Shown here: in pieces, positions 6,501 through 7,845 of the stretch
How the letters are laid out: the number at the start of each line of letters is the position of its first letter
Numbering within the stretch: position 1 is the stretch's first letter
From: an uncultured Clostridia bacterium
Lineage (GTDB): Bacteria; Bacillota; Clostridia; Oscillospirales; Oscillospiraceae
Assembly: GCA_947169005.1 (NCBI GenBank)
Contig: CAMVOG010000104.1
Coordinates: 1-7,845 of the forward strand
Length of the DNA stretch: 7,845 nucleotides
Direction: 5' to 3'
The notes under the pieces: generated by a model
What the model was told of the DNA's origin: nothing
Seen by the model: the letters and a program-made list of their open reading frames with translations, nothing else
Databases searched by the model: none
Translations under genes and position numbers: made by a program

Positions 6501-7845
6501 CCCTTGGCCGCCAGATAGGCCGGGATCGTCTCGCGGCCTTTCTCAAAGCGCAGGGTCTCCACGGCGCTGTCCGTCAGCGGGCCGCCCGTGCCGCCGCCCC
6601 AATAATAGCTTTCCGCCGTTTCCAGGCTCTTGGGGATCGTCAGCTCCTTCACGCCCGTGTTGCCGCCCAGCACACGATAACCCAGGAACGTCAGATTGTC
6701 GGGCAGGTCCAGGCTCCGCAGGGCGGTGCCCGCGAAGGCCTCACGCCCGATGCTCGTCACGGAATCGGGCAGGTTCACGATGCTCAGATGGGAGCAGTTC
6801 ATGAAGGCGTAGCGGCCGATGGTCTTTACGCCCTCGGGGATCGTCACGGCGTAGAGCCCCTTGCCCTTGAAGGCGTTCTCCCCGATGGCGATGACGGTGT
6901 AGCCGTCAATGGTCTCGGGCACGGTGAGGGAGGAGCCCCCGCCGGAATAGCCGGTGATGGTGGCCCGCTGGGCGTCGTCCAGGCTGTAGCTCCAGATCAG
7001 CACGGGCACGCCGCCCTTGCCCGTGGGCTTGCTGCTGGCCCTGCGCCCGCCGGGGTTATAGTGGCGGGAAGAGGGGTCCGTGGTGTACTTGGAGGGCTGC
7101 TTTCCGGAGCCCTTGGTAAAGTCCGCCCCACGGGTGCATTCCGGCACGGTCAGCCCGTCCTCCCAGTGATAGTGCAGCTTGGCGGGGCTGTTGTCATAGT
7201 CGTAAATGGTCTTGGTGTCGCTGTATTCGCCCACGATGGGGAACTTGACCCAGCCGCCCATCTTGCAATAGAGCCAGGCCTTGAAATCGACGCAGTTTTT
7301 CGGCGTGCCGGAATCGTACCAGACGGCAACGGCCTGGGCCTGGGCCCCGATCTCGCCCCAGAGGCCGCCGCCGACGCCGTCGAAGCCGATGGTGGCGTCC
7401 AGGCGCAGGCCCGCCTTGGCGTTGAGCTCGGCGGTGATGGTAAAGGCCTTCTTCTGATAGCTGCGGATCATGCGGAAGCCGTCGTCCCCGGTATAGGCAA
7501 AGCCCACGCAGGCGTGGCCGTCCCAGGCCAAGGTGATGGAGCCGGAAAGGTCATAGACAAAGTCCAGGCTGACGCGGCCCGCGCCGTAGCAGAAGGGCAC
7601 CTCGCCCAGGGTGATCTTATCGTAGCCCAGGGCGTCCTGGAGGGAGCCGGAGGCCACGACGGTCAGGCAGGTATCCGAATCCACGACGATGCGGCAGTCC
7701 TTCCACTTCACACGCAGGTTCAGCTCGATGTTTTTCAGCGTGCCCGTAACCGTCACCTTGAGGCCGTCGGCGATCTTGAATTTCTTGGTGGCCTCGATCT
7801 CCTTTTTGGTGTAGAACGTCTTGTCAAAGCCCAGGGCCGTGGGTC
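3596..7845 (-). CDS. Giant LRR_5 / Big_2 / CUB-like / dockerin surface protein, 5' partial
   Basis: The frame is open from the right edge (first full codon 7841-7843) to TGA at 3596-3598: 1415 visible residues. The GTG at 7756 is not taken as the start because the frame continues upstream without a stop; the real start and any signal peptide are outside. Visible residues 1-~290 are beta-rich, with several Cys, and resemble no domain I can name. A Ser/Gly/Lys-rich linker follows. Residues ~317-1079 hold about 29 BspA-type leucine-rich repeats (xxIGxxAFxxCxxLxxIxLPxxV), closed by a GTYAEEYANSIKFV cap. Two Big_2 Ig-like domains follow (~1083-1163 and 1165-1245; each with a WxSSDExVxTV core), then a CUB-like domain (~1246-1353, with FDFLYILDG and GKYTGTALAGKTIEVPGD). 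A dockerin (1356-1415) ends the protein, with loops DADGDG...D and DLNGDG...D. LRR_5 proteins are usually adhesins or binding surfaces; the ligand is unknown. The gene lies upstream of and co-directional with the lipase gene. Confidence 0.94.
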   Translation of the reverse strand, partial: PTALGFDKTFYTKKEIEATKKFKIADGLKVTVTGTLKNIELNLRVKWKDCRIVVDSDTCLTVVASGSLQDALGYDKITLGEVPFCYGAGRVSLDFVYDLSGSITLAWDGHACVGFAYTGDDGFRMIRSYQKKAFTITAELNAKAGLRLDATIGFDGVGGGLWGEIGAQAQAVAVWYDSGTPKNCVDFKAWLYCKMGGWVKFPIVGEYSDTKTIYDYDNSPAKLHYHWEDGLTVPECTRGADFTKGSGKQPSKYTTDPSSRHYNPGGRRASSKPTGKGGVPVLIWSYSLDDAQRATITGYSGGGSSLTVPETIDGYTVIAIGENAFKGKGLYAVTIPEGVKTIGRYAFMNCSHLSIVNLPDSVTSIGREAFAGTALRSLDLPDNLTFLGYRVLGGNTGVKELTIPKSLETAESYYWGGGTGGPLTDSAVETLRFEKGRETIPAYLAAKGAKLTDVTLPASLQSIGEDAFGLCTSLKKIVIPQNVTALGPYAFCACGSLKEISLPDNLLTIGKNAFDGCVALETIALPDTVTSLGREAFANSGLTSLKLPASLSWIGYRVLGGNTEVKELTIPKSLETAESYYWGGGTGGPLTDSAVETLRFEEGRTAIPAHMAAKGSKLTSVTLPETLTSIGEDAFGLCISLQKIVIPQYVTALGPYAFCACKTLKEISLPDNLLTIGKDAFDTCLTLETITLPDTVTSIGREAFANSGLTSLKLPASLSWIGYRVLGGNTEVKELTIPKALETAESYYYNGTGGPLTDSAVETLRFEEGRTAIPAHLAAKGAKLISVTLPESLEKIGEDAFGYCASLPEIRLPEKVGSIGPYAFVNCPALTSVSLPEGLSSIGKEAFENCSLLPEITLPNTVTGLGDYTFNGCKSLEKAQLSAGMTVIPKGCFLGCPVLAEIILPEGVTAIGEEAFSGTTALASVQWSPALKTIGKNGFLSSGIVEAVLPAGVTSLGESTFNNCDALTKLVLPDSVTSLGRWVFYDADALTDVTLGTGITAIPANAFENCDKLANVTLPYRVTSIGAQAFKDCQSLLEIFIPRATTSIPADVFSYKSKMSIAGVSGTYAEEYANSIKFVDKSVPTESVSLSETEMTLLKGKTADLVMTVTPQNFTDALSWRSSDEKVVTVSDTGTVKAVGLGNAVVRLSVGGKSASCKITVVQPVSSIGINMRSLSLEALDTFQLVATVKPNDAYDARVAWSSSDESVATVDDTGLVTAVAGGQAIITVEALDGSGVKTTITVNVAGGGILAQSVEELESAHPYALSFDQFWQYRIEGAEKLFVTFDERTEIEEGFDFLYILDGQKKELGKYTGTALAGKTIEVPGDTVRIRLVTDDAGDAWGFKVTAVETVAAPVVGDADGDGAISVTDARLIFRYASGEETVVAEGVELDLNGDGQVNNKDAILLFRRAAGGK
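3612..3671 (-). repeat. Dockerin second-half repeat, copy 2
   Basis: These 60 bases encode the second dockerin calcium loop and following helix (NNKDAILLFRR) of the LRR gene. They are 56/60 identical to 681-740. Three of the four differences are adjacent, in the helix codons near the end. The two are direct repeats about 2.9 kb apart, and each lies at a gene's 3' end, so they could serve as substrates for homologous recombination. Confidence 0.85.
5183..6682 (-). repeat. Three tandem copies of a 501-bp LRR supermodule
   Basis: Within the LRR gene a 167-residue unit begins with GYRVLGGNT and carries about six LRRs plus an inserted Tyr/Gly-rich segment (ESYYWGGGTGGPL). Copy A is 6182-6682, copy B 5681-6181, and copy C 5680 down to about 5183. 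Copies A and B are both exactly 501 bp. Copy C has lost one codon in the insert (YYYNGTGG) and diverges after GPYAF (about 5371). Bases 6542-6652 and 6041-6151 are identical over 111 bp, including third positions, so the amplification or homogenisation is recent. Confidence 0.93.

Noticed and set aside
7754..7756. GTG as the start of the LRR gene
   Set aside because: The frame stays open for 29 more codons to the window edge with similar beta-rich composition, and no signal peptide follows the GTG, so the gene is best treated as cut by the edge.

Overview
The window looks like a GC-rich genome of an anaerobic, gut- or rumen-type Clostridia (Oscillospirales/Ruminococcaceae-like). This is inferred from two exported proteins built from modules typical of that group: dockerin type I, BspA-type leucine-rich repeats (LRR_5), Big_2 Ig-like domains, a CUB-like domain, GLUG-type beta-helix repeats and a class-3 lipase. 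It also fits the GC-rich coding bias and short phased intergenic repeats. No 16S or other taxonomic marker is present, so the assignment is tentative.

Layout. (1) 1-570, plus strand: the C-terminal 189 residues of a short-chain dehydrogenase/reductase whose start lies off the left edge. (2) 598-632: a rho-independent terminator between convergent genes, probably used from both sides, followed by five heptanucleotide repeats (630-667) that run into the stop codon of the next gene. (3) 668-3439, minus strand: a complete 923-residue secreted protein with signal peptide, GLUG-like beta-helix, class-3 lipase-like alpha/beta hydrolase and C-terminal dockerin. (4) 3440-3595: an intergenic spacer with a ribosome binding site, a near-pure G/C perfect hairpin and a second set of 7-nt phased repeats that again abuts a stop codon. 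(5) 3596-7845, minus strand: the C-terminal 1415 residues of a very large surface or secreted protein. It has an uncharacterised beta-rich region, about 29 LRR_5 repeats, two Big_2 domains, a CUB-like domain and a dockerin. Its LRR block contains a 501-bp (167-residue) supermodule in three tandem copies.

How the genes fit together. The two minus-strand genes lie in the same direction, 156 bp apart, and end in closely related dockerins; the second dockerin half is 56/60 identical at DNA level. The simplest reading is that both products are exported and attach through the dockerin to the same or similar cohesins on a scaffoldin encoded elsewhere. One would supply a lipase/esterase activity and the other a protein- or substrate-binding LRR surface. 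This complex is inferred: no cohesin or scaffoldin gene is in the window. The dehydrogenase is a cytoplasmic enzyme on the other strand with no evident functional link.

The most unusual signals are the dockerin-tagged lipase carrying a large beta-helix, the recently amplified LRR supermodule, and the two 7-nt repeat tracts placed exactly at the 3' ends of the two dockerin genes.
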